DNA of 64,000 nt, taken from NCBI RefSeq assembly GCF_910589235.1, contig NC_060955.1, positions 15,514,838 to 15,578,837 of the forward strand, in the 5' to 3' direction. This document shows, in pieces, positions 52,926 through 64,000 of this stretch. Both the position numbers and the translations under genes were made by a program. This DNA is from Vespa crabro. Lineage: Eukaryota; Arthropoda; Insecta; Hymenoptera; Vespidae. Position 1 is the first letter of the stretch. Every line of letters begins with the position of its first letter. The notes beneath the pieces were generated by a model, which saw only the letters and a program-made list of their open reading frames with translations, made no database searches and was not told the DNA's origin.

Positions 52926-52971
52926 ATGTAAGAAATTAAATTACAATATTAAATACTGTACATTTTTTTGC

Positions 52972-53367
52972 TCAATAAAGAGAACTTTTCTCATAATTAT
53001 CAACGAGAATTCGACTAATACAAATGGTAATAGAGGTTTGGGTAGTGAGGAAATGGCGAGGACGTTTTGAATGTTGTATTTGCTTTCGAGTGTATTTCAG
53101 CCCTCTATACTTTAGCCCTCGATATTTCCCTTCTTTATTATTTTGCGCCGTCGAGCATACCGTCGAAGGGTGATTTTTATATTTATTATATTTGTATCGC
53201 TCGCGTATTATTGAATTCCAATAATCCGCAACGCCGGCGCAAAAGCCCGCTAAGAATGTATCTATGTATTGATGTGCGACGTTTGTACTACTCGCGTATC
53301 CTTTTTTCCATATAACTTTTCCATTTTCGATAAGCCCAGTACGATGAGCGCTTCTTCTTTCTTCCAT
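52972..53367 (-). CDS. 131-codon ORF, unrecognised, doubtful
   Basis: A non-repetitive frame on the minus strand, 131 codons, containing one short internal repeat (YRGLKYRGLKY). No domain recognised and no strong start context. It lies antisense in the headcase intron about 2 kb before exon A. Confidence 0.1.
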   Translation of the reverse strand: MEERRSAHRTGLIENGKVIWKKGYASSTNVAHQYIDTFLAGFCAGVADYWNSIIRERYKYNKYKNHPSTVCSTAQNNKEGKYRGLKYRGLKYTRKQIQHSKRPRHFLTTQTSITICISRILVDNYEKSSLY

Positions 53368-53369
53368 CT

Positions 53370-53897
53370 CCCTTTACTATCTAATCTTTGCGAACATTGA
53401 TCCCAGTCTACGTCGTATACGTTTTTGATCATTCAAAGATACGATTTATTTCCGTTTATTTACCATTGACCCATCATTCTGAACGAAAAATAATGTGAAG
53501 TTCGATTATCTGTTCGTCTTCAATTTCCTTATCCAATATTAATTAAATAATATTCTCATTGAATTTTATTTTTATTCTTCCGAGGGAAGTATGACTACAA
53601 CAAAAAATAAAAAATTGCACTAATGTCATTATTTGCGTCGTATGAAAAAATTTATTAAATGAACGATCGCATCGATGATGTTTTCAGAATCGTATTAAAT
53701 AAATGAAATATGATAATTTAATTTTCTTCGATACATTACGAAGTAGATATAAATAAGAAGTGAACGGCAGTTTTTGTCAGGCGGCTCGAGACGAATGTAT
53801 GTAAGTGATGACATAGGTAGTCCTTTCTCTAAACTATCGACCTGGTCCAAGGAATTATCGGGCTTGCCAACGAAAGTCCTCGAGTATGTTCCCAGAC

Positions 53898-53933
<36 letters not shown>

Positions 53934-55104
53934 CCTCTCCTTCCTATACTTTTCTTTTTTTTTCTTTTCCCCTATCCTCTCCACTCTCTTTCTACATGCT
54001 CATCGGCGTCCCTCTTCGAACGGGTATTCTTGCCAATCGACGAGCCCTCCTCTCAGTTTCTCTTCAAACAGTAGAAACATAGCACTGTGGATATATCCCG
54101 ATGATATCTCTTTGTGAATAAATAAAAAAAAGAAAGAGCAAGAGAGAGAGAGAGAGAAAGAGAAAAAAAAGAGAAGAAACGGTCACGTGTGTGTTCACTC
54201 CAAAAATATTCTCCCTCAGTCTGCTTTCCCTTTTCGTCAATTTTTCATACACTTTCACATTATCCACGAAGACGACAAGGTCTACGAGGTAAAAAGACGG
54301 ACGTCTAGTCCGTTGTGAATTTAAAAGTGGAAGAAAAGGAAAATTTCAAATTTATTGAGCGGTTTCTCATCGATCGCAAGAACTTCTATTTTCAACGGAT
54401 CATAAAATGCGGAGAAAGAGAAAAGAGAAAAACAGAGATAGATATGACTTCCCTTAACTATTTTTCGAGGTCACGTTCACGGGCACGAGTTCACAGCTCT
54501 ATCGATCGTGCCGAGTAAAATATATAGACGCCGTACGCACTCTGGATGGGAACTTTGAAAAGAGACTTTCTTTCTCTTTCCCCTTTCTTCAATCTCTTTC
54601 ACGCTATTCGTATTTCATGAATTTCGTGTTATAAAATCTCGTAATATCTTCCTAAATTTCAATTTATTTTATGAAAAGGATCTTTTTATATATATATTTA
54701 TATAGATAAAAAAAAAAAAATAGGAGAGAAAGAGGAAGAAAGAAATCTTTGGCTATTTCATAAATTTCGTTTACTCTCTCCTGTACATTCTTTCTCTCTT
54801 TATTTGTTGTTTATCACGGTCGGAAGAACTCCTTCGTTACGGCACATGCCCTTTTGAATTTATTTAACGAACAGCAAGTCACTTCTTTTTTTTTTATAAG
54901 AATTACTTGCACTTTTACACGAAGAAAAGGAATCTTTGAAGAAGTTGTGAATTCATTTTTTTTTTATGAATGTTTAATTATACGTATTATTAACACGAGA
55001 AGTTTTATAATATTTCAAAAAATAATTGTTCAAAATAATGGTGTAAAATGTTCGTTCGTTCAAACATATAAAGTATTAACGATGATCATACTCGATGTTT
55101 TCAG
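53370..55104 (+). other. hdc: 3' end of the giant intron
   Basis: AT-rich with a short (CT)n at 53901-53933. It ends in a T-rich tract and TTTTCAG at 55098-55104, the acceptor for headcase exon A. Confidence 0.7.
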
Positions 55105-55293
55105 ATGGAGGATGAAGGTAATCACGGCAACGACGATACCAGATGCTTCATTTTATCGACTTTGGCAGCATTGCAGTGGTCCAGAGTCTCTTGCGTTCTT
55201 TGTCGTGCCGCCATGCTTGTCTTTGATCGGTATCCTTTGGTAGACGGCACTTTCTTTCTATCGCCACGACAACATTCTCCGGCTTGTGCTGAG
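55105..55293 (+). other. hdc: headcase coding exon A
   Basis: The acceptor TTTTCAG ends at 55104 and the donor GAG|GTAAAGT begins at 55294. The exon has 63 codons, phase 0 at both ends. It encodes the FILSTLAAL helix-like stretch, the CVLC pair and YPLVDGTFFLSPRQH, the best match to vertebrate HECA in the window. Confidence 0.88.
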
Positions 55294-56207
55294 GTAAAGT
55301 TAATAATAATTCTTATTATCAGAGAATCCATTAGGATAATTCTTGAACCGATTATATTGAATTAGCAAAAAAATAATATCCGATTTTTGCAGTAAATAGT
55401 TTTTTTTTGTATTTTTTGTGGTCTTTCATATCATTGTGTCTCTAACACATCAAACAGGTTTATGCAATGACTGTTAAATGAATATTTAATCCAACTATGA
55501 GAAAAAGATAGAGGGAGGTTCAAGAATTCGATGTTAGAAAAGATTCTTTGCATTCGTTGCAGGTAAAGGTCGAAGGTCGTACGCAATTCCTATCGGCTGT
55601 CTGCATGAGTTGCCTTGAAGGTAGCGGCAATGCTCCCGTGCGTTGTCGTTGCTGCACTCAACCATGGGATGGTTCCAGTTTGGTCCTTGGCACCATGTAC
55701 AGCTATGACATATTCGCTGCTATGCCCTGTTGTACGGAACGTCTCAAGGTACGTATTCATTGATTTCTAAATCGAAAAGGTTTCAACAGTAAATAATACG
55801 TTTTATTCCAATTAGGTATTCGTAAATGTTTAATAATTTCATTATTAACATTAGAATTAATAAAAAACTGGCAAAATAATGGGATTACAAATTTCTTTTT
55901 TTACAATTATTAAAAATATAATTATTAAATTAGCCAAATTGTGACAGATGTGATAAATGTAGTTCTGATGTTAAAAAATGAAAGAAACGATAGAAAAATC
56001 GTTACGATAGTCGTCTCCGTCTCTCTGTTATAGTGCAACAGCTGCCAGAAGCCACTGATCTACCCTCATCAACGACTAAACTTTTACTCGGACTACAGCC
56101 GCGTGTTCGCCTGCCCGCACTGTAGAACCGTCGACGCCCACTTCGTGAAGCCTCTATCGGTCTGCTTTACCCGCGAGCAATTTCAACTCTATAGTCAGTG
56201 GCCGTAA
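55105..56207 (+). CDS. hdc: headcase (HECA family), C-terminal part, three exons
   Basis: Join of 55105-55293, 55563-55748 and 56034-56207, all phase 0, giving 182 residues and TAA at 56205-56207. Seen: the segment contains YPLVDGTFFLSP, LGTMYSYDI, a Cys-Cys pair (MPCC) and HFVKPLS, matching in order the C-terminal half of human HECA (PLVDGTLFLSP, LGTMYTYDI, SPCC, HFVKPFS). CxxC pairs (CVLC, CMSC, CNSC, CPHC) suggest zinc knuckles; that is inference. Known: Drosophila Headcase is a cytoplasmic protein needed in imaginal cells and tracheal branching, and works with Unkempt downstream of TOR signalling. The N-terminal HECA domain is not encoded anywhere I can see in the window, so this is a partial gene whose 5' exons lie before base 1. 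The ATG at the first codon is internal by alignment to HECA (VR|MED), not a start. Introns are 269 and 285 bp with GT-AG ends. Confidence 0.9.
55563..55748 (+). other. hdc: headcase coding exon B
   Basis: The acceptor TTCGTTGCAG ends at 55562 and the donor AAG|GTACGT begins at 55749. The exon has 62 codons, phase 0. It encodes AVCMSCLEG, a CRCC cluster, WDGSSLVLGTMYSYDI and MPCCTERLK, all in the same order as in HECA. Confidence 0.88.
56034..56207 (+). other. hdc: headcase terminal coding exon C
   Basis: The acceptor TGTTATAG ends at 56033. The exon encodes CNSC, LNFYSDYS, CPHC and HFVKPLS, then ends in a short tail LYSQWP and TAA. The HECA-like sequence runs almost to the stop, so the annulled frame after the stop is not needed for the conserved domain. 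Confidence 0.88.
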
Positions 56208-56228
56208 CCATTAGGGAAGTTAGCAAAC

Positions 56229-56249
56229 CGGCGTCTAAGCAGTACGCCG
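56229..56249 (+). promoter_or_regulatory. hairpin 21 nt after the headcase stop codon
   Basis: CGGCGT at 56229-56234 pairs perfectly with ACGCCG at 56244-56249 across a 9-nt loop. It starts 21 nt after TAA. The frame stays open for 34 sense codons beyond TAA, to a TAG at 56310-56312. In Drosophila, hdc translation is known to read through an in-frame UAA with help from a downstream RNA structure. Whether this hairpin has that role is inference; a 6-bp stem could also be chance. Confidence 0.35.
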
Positions 56250-57400
56250 TCCGACCTGAGCCCTCTCTTTTTCGACCCGTTGATTTCCTTGCTTCGGGCG
56301 ACCTTGCTCTAGATATTATCTGCGAGATTATGACGTTATTCTTATCTCATTACGGCATTATTCTTTCTCTCTCTGTCTTCGAGACAACGTCCACAAAATA
56401 ATTTACAGAACGCATCCGATTTCTCTCTTCCCCGATCACAAGTCGATTTTATTCGTAACGAATCCTTCAAATTCTCTTACCCCTTGGAAATTATTCTTTT
56501 AGCAGATGATCTTGATCAATCGCTTTGACAATCATGATTGCGATCACGTCGTTGCAATTGATTGAGATATCAAATTTTTTATTTTCTAACGCGAAAAGGG
56601 GTAGGTTTCTATCGGTACGTTCTTTTCAACATATTAGATCAAGAGCAAAGAACCGTCTGTTTTTTGGAAGAGGTATATACCAATTAAAGAGACATTCGAT
56701 GCTTTTCTCTTGACTGGTAAATATAAATATACATATATAGGTAATAAGATAATAAGTGATAATAGATCGTGGCCGATGTATCGAGCGAGTGCATCTCATG
56801 ACACCGATCACATATTTTTGTTTTAGTTTTTCTATCTTTTTTTCCCCCATTCATAAAGCTTGAATCTCATAGAATGAAGGATTAATTATGTTTAATCGCG
56901 CGGTTAAAAGAAGAGTTTTATTTATCAGTATTATTAGAATGATGGAGGAAAAGCGAGAGATGGTGGAATTATTGAGAATCATCGTCTCGATACGTGCCAA
57001 CGTCTCAAACTTAAGTTTAGAGTAGCTTTGTTCACTTGGTAATTCACCGGTGTAATCGGAAAATCTCTTAAAATCGTTTATTAGTCAAATCGTATTTGGC
57101 TGATTCTTAAGTTAAATCTTTTTAGTGAAATAAGTTTCGTAGAGAATTACTCGTGTAACATTGTCTTTTTCACACAATTATCTTACGGACTACTAGTTTA
57201 AGGAAAGCGTTAAATTTAGTTTAGAAAAATCTAAGTAAGATAAAGGATTGGAAGGAAAGACAAAAAATGGGCTTTTAAACGCGCAAATTCGGTATTCAAC
57301 AAAAACGAAAGAAAGATATAAAATTGACGAAGTATATCTCTGTTGATATTCTTTGAGGATATCCTGTGATCGGTGTTATGTTCTTTTCTTTGCTTCAAAA

Positions 57401-57401
57401 T

Positions 57402-57465
<64 letters not shown>

Positions 57466-57472
57466 GAGAGAG
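57401..57472. repeat. (GA)n microsatellite
   Basis: GA run with GGG and AAA interruptions, in the likely headcase 3' UTR. Confidence 0.95.
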
Positions 57473-57953
57473 AATCTATCGATTCCCATTGACATCGATC
57501 ATCTTAGTCAAATTTTCTGCTTCGAAAGTAATCATAGGAACGAAAAAGAAAAGGTTATTCGACGACATTAGGTGGAAAAAGTATAATGGGTTCAACATAA
57601 AAAGAAAAATGAAAAAAATCTAAAGTATGATGAAGGAAGAAAATAGAACAGAATAAAAGGGGTAAACAAAAAGGCTAAGGATTTTACTAAAAGGTCAAAA
57701 AAAAACTATTGTTTGTTACTTAGAGATAATCGAGAACGTTGTTTTTTTTTACATTTTATTAGTTTATATGTTTAAGGCGGCCATGTTGATTTTGTTTTAG
57801 GATCTATGACTCACGCGATGGGTTTATTAAATTTCGATTGGTCGAGTGTTCCTGCGCGGACTTTTCCCTCTCTCTCTCTCTCTCTCGCAAACTTTCGTAT
57901 GAATTAGAAAAAAAATACGAGATAAAAGGATGAAATGACGGATAGGTAATATT

Positions 57954-58006
<53 letters not shown>

Positions 58007-58715
58007 AGTGGGGGAGGGAGAGACAGAGAGAGAGGGTGAGGATGAGGGAAATTGATTAGAAATAAATTTTACCCTTTCGGTCGACAGCAATAAATTTTGA
58101 ACTAAACTCTATCTAAAAAATTTAATTCTCTATCTTTTTTAATTTAGATCACGCGATGTATTATCTCTCATTATTTATTCGTACGAAATTCTGCGAGAAA
58201 AGTATAAGAGAGAACTGCTACGAAGAGTCCACGCGCGCTCGAAGTATAGTCAGTGTATAGATATATACGTTTTAAGAAAATGTGTGTGCGAGAAAAAGAG
58301 AGAAAGAGAGAGTGAGTCTGGGTATGCGTGTAGGTTTTAAGGTTTGATTAAATTGACATTACGAAGGAGAACCAAATTATAAGAAAGATAGAAGAGAAGG
58401 TTAAATTGACGAGTAAAGGATTGATAATGTAGAAAAGGAAGGATAAGAGAAAATGAGAAAAAGAGAGAAAAATACGAAAATAGGAAAAAAAAAAGAGATA
58501 GGAGCTAAACTTCTTTCTGGCGATGCTGGTCGTTGCTGTCCATCAATAGCGGCCGTCCCACAAACACAGACCGCCCACCATTTTTCCCAAGATAGTATAG
58601 TCGATCGTATATAATGTATCTTCTTTACGTTATTCGATTTTTAAAGTATACTTAATCAATGAATAATTAAACGCCGGGAAGAATTCTATATTTAGGGAAG
58701 ATATAATAATAGTGT

Positions 58716-58748
<33 letters not shown>

Positions 58749-59118
58749 GAGAGAGAGAGAGAGAGAGAGAGAAAGGAGATCCTCTTTGATTTCGATTGAA
58801 GAGGAAGGAGATGCAAGATGCAGGAGGATTCTTCTCTTCGTTTTGCAACCACAACACCTCGCCTCGATCCTTTCTGTTTTCTTCTTAACTTTCGTTTAAT
58901 TGATTGAACGAATCATAAATGATGGTCGAGGTGTGACGGTGCTGATGGTTTGCCTTTCTTCGTTAGAAAGACGTAAGATGTCTGAAAACGAATGCGTTCG
59001 AGCATCAGAGGGTTAACGCATTAAAGAGGTTGCATTTATCATTTTCTTTCTGTCGTAACTCCTTCGTAGACGAAAACGTAGAAAGGATACAGTCACTTCT
59101 TTTTATTCGCTTTTTTGC

Positions 59119-59178
<60 letters not shown>

Positions 59179-59740
59179 GAGAGAAAACATTTCTCTCGTC
59201 AAAAAGCTAAATTTTCTCAGAGTGCCAAAACAAGAATTCCCGCTTTTTTTTTATCCTTTATACAAGTTTTTTTTTCCCATGCTCTTATTTTTTTTCCTCT
59301 CCTATGATCCGCTCCTCCCGATTCATATTCTATTTTCTATCTAAACCTGTGCAGTAGTTCTTTCCCTTTTCTTTTTTTTTTCTATTGAAGTGGATAAATG
59401 AAAAAAGATGAAAAAAGAAAGGAAGATGAGAAACGAAAAGTCGTCAGCGAGTCGACAAAACTAGTATATTGCAGCTTATCCTTTTTGGGGGCGCTTTTTT
59501 TTAGAAAAAAAAGAAAAAAATAAAAAAAAAATGAAAAGAAAATCGCGCCTCGCACTCCCTACCGTTTTCAATTTTTCGACCGACGAGATGATCCATTTCG
59601 TTGGCTGCCGCGAAGGCCGGTGCTGGCCTGCACGCGATAATTATCGACTATTTGCAGTTCCTATTGTCACGTCTCTTTTTAAACAAATATGAGAGATAGA
59701 AATAGAGATAAATAGAGAGAGATGGAGATAAATAGAGAGG

Positions 59741-59773
<33 letters not shown>

Positions 59774-59965
59774 GGAGAGAAGTGAAGAGAAGAGAAAAAT
59801 AAGGGAAAGGAAGAGTAGAAAATAGATAGAGAATAATAAAAAGAGACGGACGATCGCTCTTCGTTCGAACGAGTTGTTTTCTACATTTCGTTTAGTTCCT
59901 CGCAAAAATTTCAAGAAAATTTTACGGGAAGGTAGTAATTGTAAGCTTGTGAGAATTAAATTGAG

Positions 59966-60022
<57 letters not shown>

Positions 60023-60376
60023 GAAAGGAGAGAGAAACTAGGTGAAGATCTAAACTTACGTTTAATTCCCCTTTCAGGATATGTACACTTACTATCACGG
60101 TTTGTTTTTTGCACCTTTGCTACTTCGCCGTTGGTGCGGGCGTTTGCTTTTTTTTTTATTTTTTTTATCTTTGGGCTATTTTCAAAACTTCATTAGATCG
60201 TTTTTAAAAGAAACTGAAGAAAAGAGAGAGAAGGATCGGAAGAGACAAGATGAATAAGAGAAAGGTTGGGGGAAAAAATGCGAGAGAAAATAAATTTTTG
60301 TAACACTCGTTTTGTGAGTCGCCGGTATCGACGTCAATTAACCGAGCGAGCGTTTCATATTTCGATGGTTTTATTC

Positions 60377-60418
<42 letters not shown>

Positions 60419-61918
60419 ATATATTATATGCATATATATATAGTAAGAAACAAAGATAAAAACGGAGAGATAGACTCGTGGGTTTTTTGGTAGGTTCGCA
60501 CTATTTTTGAATTCGCGTCGGTGTGACCTAATTATCGATATCCAGCAATCGCAAATTTTATATTAATATTACCGAATATTCTCTATACACTCGGGTACAC
60601 TCATATATATGCATACACACATGCGGAAATATATTATCTCAGGAGTATGTTTGACTTATTTGGTAAAGGTGAAGAGTTGTGTCTTCAGGACGATGGATTA
60701 TATAGAACAGGTTAAATGAGTGGTTGAATTATGAAAAGAGTTTAGAAGATAGTCATTATGAAAGCGAGGAAGAAAAACAATGCTAAAGTATGGAAATGAA
60801 GGTTTGTATCATCGATAATTGTGAGTGGAATTTATTAAAATATATTGGATATTAATATATAGGATATAATAATGTATGTAAGGCATTATCGGTGTATATT
60901 TTCGTTTTGGATTTTCTAGTTTTTTTTCTTCCTTCCTCCTTTTTTTTTTATTTTCTCTTCATCTTAATTATACCCAACGTCCAAAGATTTATTCGCATGC
61001 TCAATCGATCGATCGAACAGGAGGATAGAAAAGGGCAGGAAGTGTAGTTAAGAGGATAAAAATAGAATACAATCTTGTAGATGAATCGAGCAACGATCGA
61101 CATTCTGGCGATTAGGAATTTTTATTTATCGTATAAAAGAAAACAATCGCAATAATGCGTAATCAATGTTTTTTTTTTTATTTTATTTAATTTTACTTAA
61201 ATGAATTATTTTTTTGGGCCGCTTCATCATTAATACACCGCCAAAGTCCCAATCCAGATCCCTGATCGTCATTATAGGGGACATACAAAAATGGTCTATG
61301 CATACATATATTCGTATGAAAGCGATGTCGTGCATGCGTATATGCATATGTATGTCCATATGTATGTGTAATAATAGTAACAATAGAGGTAGATAACGAT
61401 TTTAAAGAGTCGTAAATTTTTGTCTCTGTTTAGGACGTTAAGGTTTCAGCTGTGCTAGACAACTATAGGTAGATATATATATGATACACGAATTAAAAAT
61501 ACAATACATATATACGTATTACTCACATCTAATGTGTACTTTCAGCGTGCGACGAATGCGATAAATAAATAAAAACACACATAGGAAGTCAAGGATGTAT
61601 CTCGCGCGATGAGTTAGCAGTTTTTCACTAATTTTTATCTCCTGTTTTTTGACGAAATGCTTTAAGAATATAATTGAAAATGTACGTACGATATTTCAAG
61701 AGATAATAAATTCAGCGATTTTTACGCGCGATACAAATTTACAGAAACACGAATAAATGAATACCACGAACACGCTCGTATAGGAGATATCGATTGTCTT
61801 TTTCTTTTATCAGATAGTCGCAATTTGGGTCAATAAGTTCGAGCTTTTCTTTTGTTTTACGTTCGCAAAGTTTCGCATATCTCTACAAATATAAACATAC
61901 AAACACAAGATATATAGA

Positions 61919-61924
<6 letters not shown>

Positions 61925-61986
<62 letters not shown>
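61925..61986. repeat. (AT)n microsatellite, 62 bp
   Basis: Perfect TA run, the longest AT array in the window. Confidence 0.96.
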
Positions 61987-61990
<4 letters not shown>

Positions 61991-62880
61991 TTTATTGTTA
62001 GTCCATTCGTTTTCTTCTTTTTAATAAGTTCTCCTTTGGGTAATACCGAGTCCGAGCGTTAATTAAAATAGAAGATATGAATGAATGAGCGTACCGAAAA
62101 TATAAGAAATGTATCACAATGTCGTCCATTTTTATATAGAAATGGAATTACGTACGACCTGTGTACATTAAATTTTTGGTACGCGAAACAGTGATACTTA
62201 TTTGTGATCTATAATCGCGACGAAAGGTATAGGTAGAATTTTAAACTCGCCACCTTTCGCTTCGCCGTTTTGTTTTAATTTTTTTTTTCCGTTTCCTTTA
62301 ATTTAGTACAGTTCTATCGTTTATAGCTACTTCAAAATCCTTACGTTCTGCTTTTTTTCTTTTTATTCAACGGATACGTTTGTGCACTAGCCTTTCTTTT
62401 TTATTTTTTTCTTTACGTTTGTAACTCGTTTCACCACAATATTTAATCCACTTGACATTAATTTTTATTTTATTTAACATTAGCATCTTCCAAAACCTAA
62501 CAAACATATTCAGTGGATCGTCTGTGATGGTGATAACTGAGTTGGGCCTACCATCATTTTATATTATACATACAGATAAATACACACACATTTACACACA
62601 AATACATGTAGATAGTCTCTAATATCGCGTAGGTTTTTGCATCGATATAAATATTAATGGTTTTTCTTCTATTATTATTACTGTTATCATTATGCATTAT
62701 ATACGTACAGAAGATGATATAGATTCATGTGCATATATTATGAATATATATACACATACATTACGAAGATACACACACGCATATGTACAGTATGTACGTA
62801 CAACAGATATACAAACATAGCTCGTTTAGAAACAAGAAATCTAATTTTATCTAATTTAGACAAACTAAAAAAAAGAATAC

Positions 62881-62928
<48 letters not shown>

Positions 62929-63169
62929 CTGTTTCGTTTCTGTCAATAAATGAAATCTACTCTTTGAAAGATGATTGTTCGAACGAGAGGAAAATTTTAA
63001 AGACCGGTTCAAAAGTCCGTTTAAAAAGCTTGCAAAAGATTCGATCTTGATCATTTTGATCTTGTAATGATACGCACGCACCAGAGTCAAATTCTTTATA
63101 TTTTGAAGGTATACCACGGACAATGACTTGTCTCTCTTTTCTCTCGAACAACAGTAAGAACCGATATGT

Positions 63170-63218
63170 GTTTTCAACACGATTCATCACGATGGTTTTC
63201 AACACGATTCATCACGAG
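63170..63218. repeat. 25-bp tandem duplication
   Basis: Two adjacent copies beginning GTTTTCAACACGATTCATCA (63170-63194 and 63195-63218), essentially identical, indicating a recent duplication. Confidence 0.93.
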
Positions 63219-64000
63219 GATTTCTCGCCTACGGCGACACTTATACACGCACGACTTTTCCATGTTTTCTCGGCGTTTCTCGGAAGATTAGCCAGAAGAT
63301 TAAAAGAGATGAGAATGGAAAGAATTAAGAGAGAGGGGGGAGGGGAGAAAGAAGAAGAAAGAGGAAAAAACGTCGAACCAAATCGCGAGTTCTTTGTACT
63401 CGTCCATATAATAACAATACATACATATATATAAGCATATATTATATATTATTTACGCAAAGTAAACTTTAACGAGAAACGTACAAAATGGAAAAGAAGG
63501 AAATGAAATAAGCGAACGCGCCTATTACTGATAACAAAGTTAAAGGAGGTGAAAGAGGATAAGTTAAAAGGAGAGAAATTAAAAAAATCTTCGGACGTGG
63601 ATCACACGAATATTGGCAAGAAGGATCGACGAGAAAAGATTAGAGGAGATTCGTTTAACATCGGCTTTCCATTTTCTCGTCGATGCGATTTCGGTCACGC
63701 GTGTTCTACGTCGCGAGTCCCGATTAAGTTTCACAGATTATAAATTTCATGCCCTCCCTCGCATACGCAATTCCTTGAAAAACAAAAACCTCTTATCGAA
63801 GGAAGATAAAAGGGTAGGAGGAAAAGCCGGTTTTATCCGAGGAACCCGAGTGCTAGAATGAAAAAAACGTATTAAATGACAAAAAAAAAAAGAAAAAAGA
63901 AAAGAAACAAGAAGAAAATTATTCCTCTTATTTCCTCTAAATGGTGTAATTTAATAGTAATAATAATAATGAGATGAAACAATAATGATTATGATAATGT

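Larger units (their letters stand above)
56208..57657 (+). other. hdc: probable headcase 3' UTR
   Basis: Non-coding sequence after the terminal exon. A variant hexamer ATTAAA occurs at 56683-56688 and the first canonical AATAAA is at 57652-57657. Further AATAAA hexamers at 58061, 58089, 60289 and 61564 would allow a longer UTR. The cleavage site cannot be chosen from sequence alone. A GA array lies at 57401-57472. Confidence 0.4.
57658..64000. other. downstream region without recognised gene
   Basis: Long headcase 3' UTR and/or intergenic DNA. GA arrays at 57956-58002, 58718-58773, 59119-59185 and 59971-60019. AT arrays at 60379-60414, 61925-61986 and 62884-62926. AATAAA hexamers at 58061, 58089, 60289 and 61564. 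No coding exon, tRNA or other RNA gene recognised on either strand. Confidence 0.6.

Noticed and set aside
55105..55107. ATG at the start of exon A as the translation start
   Set aside because: Alignment to HECA places this Met inside the protein right after a splice junction, and the acceptor precedes it directly.

Overview
The window looks like a scaffold piece from an insect genome, most likely hymenopteran (ant or bee grade). This rests on AT-rich DNA packed with (GA/CT)n microsatellites, mariner and piggyBac remnants, short introns between conserved exons, and one clearly recognisable gene: headcase (hdc/HECA family). The genus cannot be fixed from sequence alone.

The only protein-coding gene supported by homology is the 3' end of headcase on the + strand, as three phase-0 exons (55105-55293, 55563-55748, 56034-56207; 182 residues plus a TAA stop). 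They encode the cysteine-rich C-terminal half shared with human HECA. The exons for the N-terminal HECA domain are not visible, so everything from base 1 to 55104 appears to lie inside one giant headcase intron (at least 55 kb, containing one 500-N assembly gap), unless very small exons were missed. Downstream of 56207 lie 3' UTR and/or intergenic sequence with several poly(A) hexamers and no other recognised gene.

Layout: 1-6920 and 7421-22300 are intron dominated by CT/GA arrays, poly-pyrimidine tracts and AT repeats. 22.3-30.1 kb has no long GA arrays and holds a transposon cluster: a TTAA-flanked MITE, a possible LTR-type promoter, a hAT-like terminus, and a dead piggyBac transposase gene split by an internally deleted mariner. 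Just beyond the cluster, at 29573/29574, is a textbook-looking recursive-splice (ratchet) site with a downstream donor. 31.07-31.98 kb is a long diverged inverted repeat. 39.57-40.02 kb is about 400 bp of almost uninterrupted alternating purine-pyrimidine followed directly by a CT tract. 50.6-52.5 kb is a very AT-rich, GA-array-free stretch.

No operon-like or multi-gene system is present. The interesting biology is how a giant intron might be spliced and regulated (recursive splice sites, GA arrays, inverted repeat), and whether the headcase stop codon is followed by a readthrough-type hairpin as reported for the fly gene. Most long open frames here are translations of simple repeats or of the N gap and are not annotated as genes.
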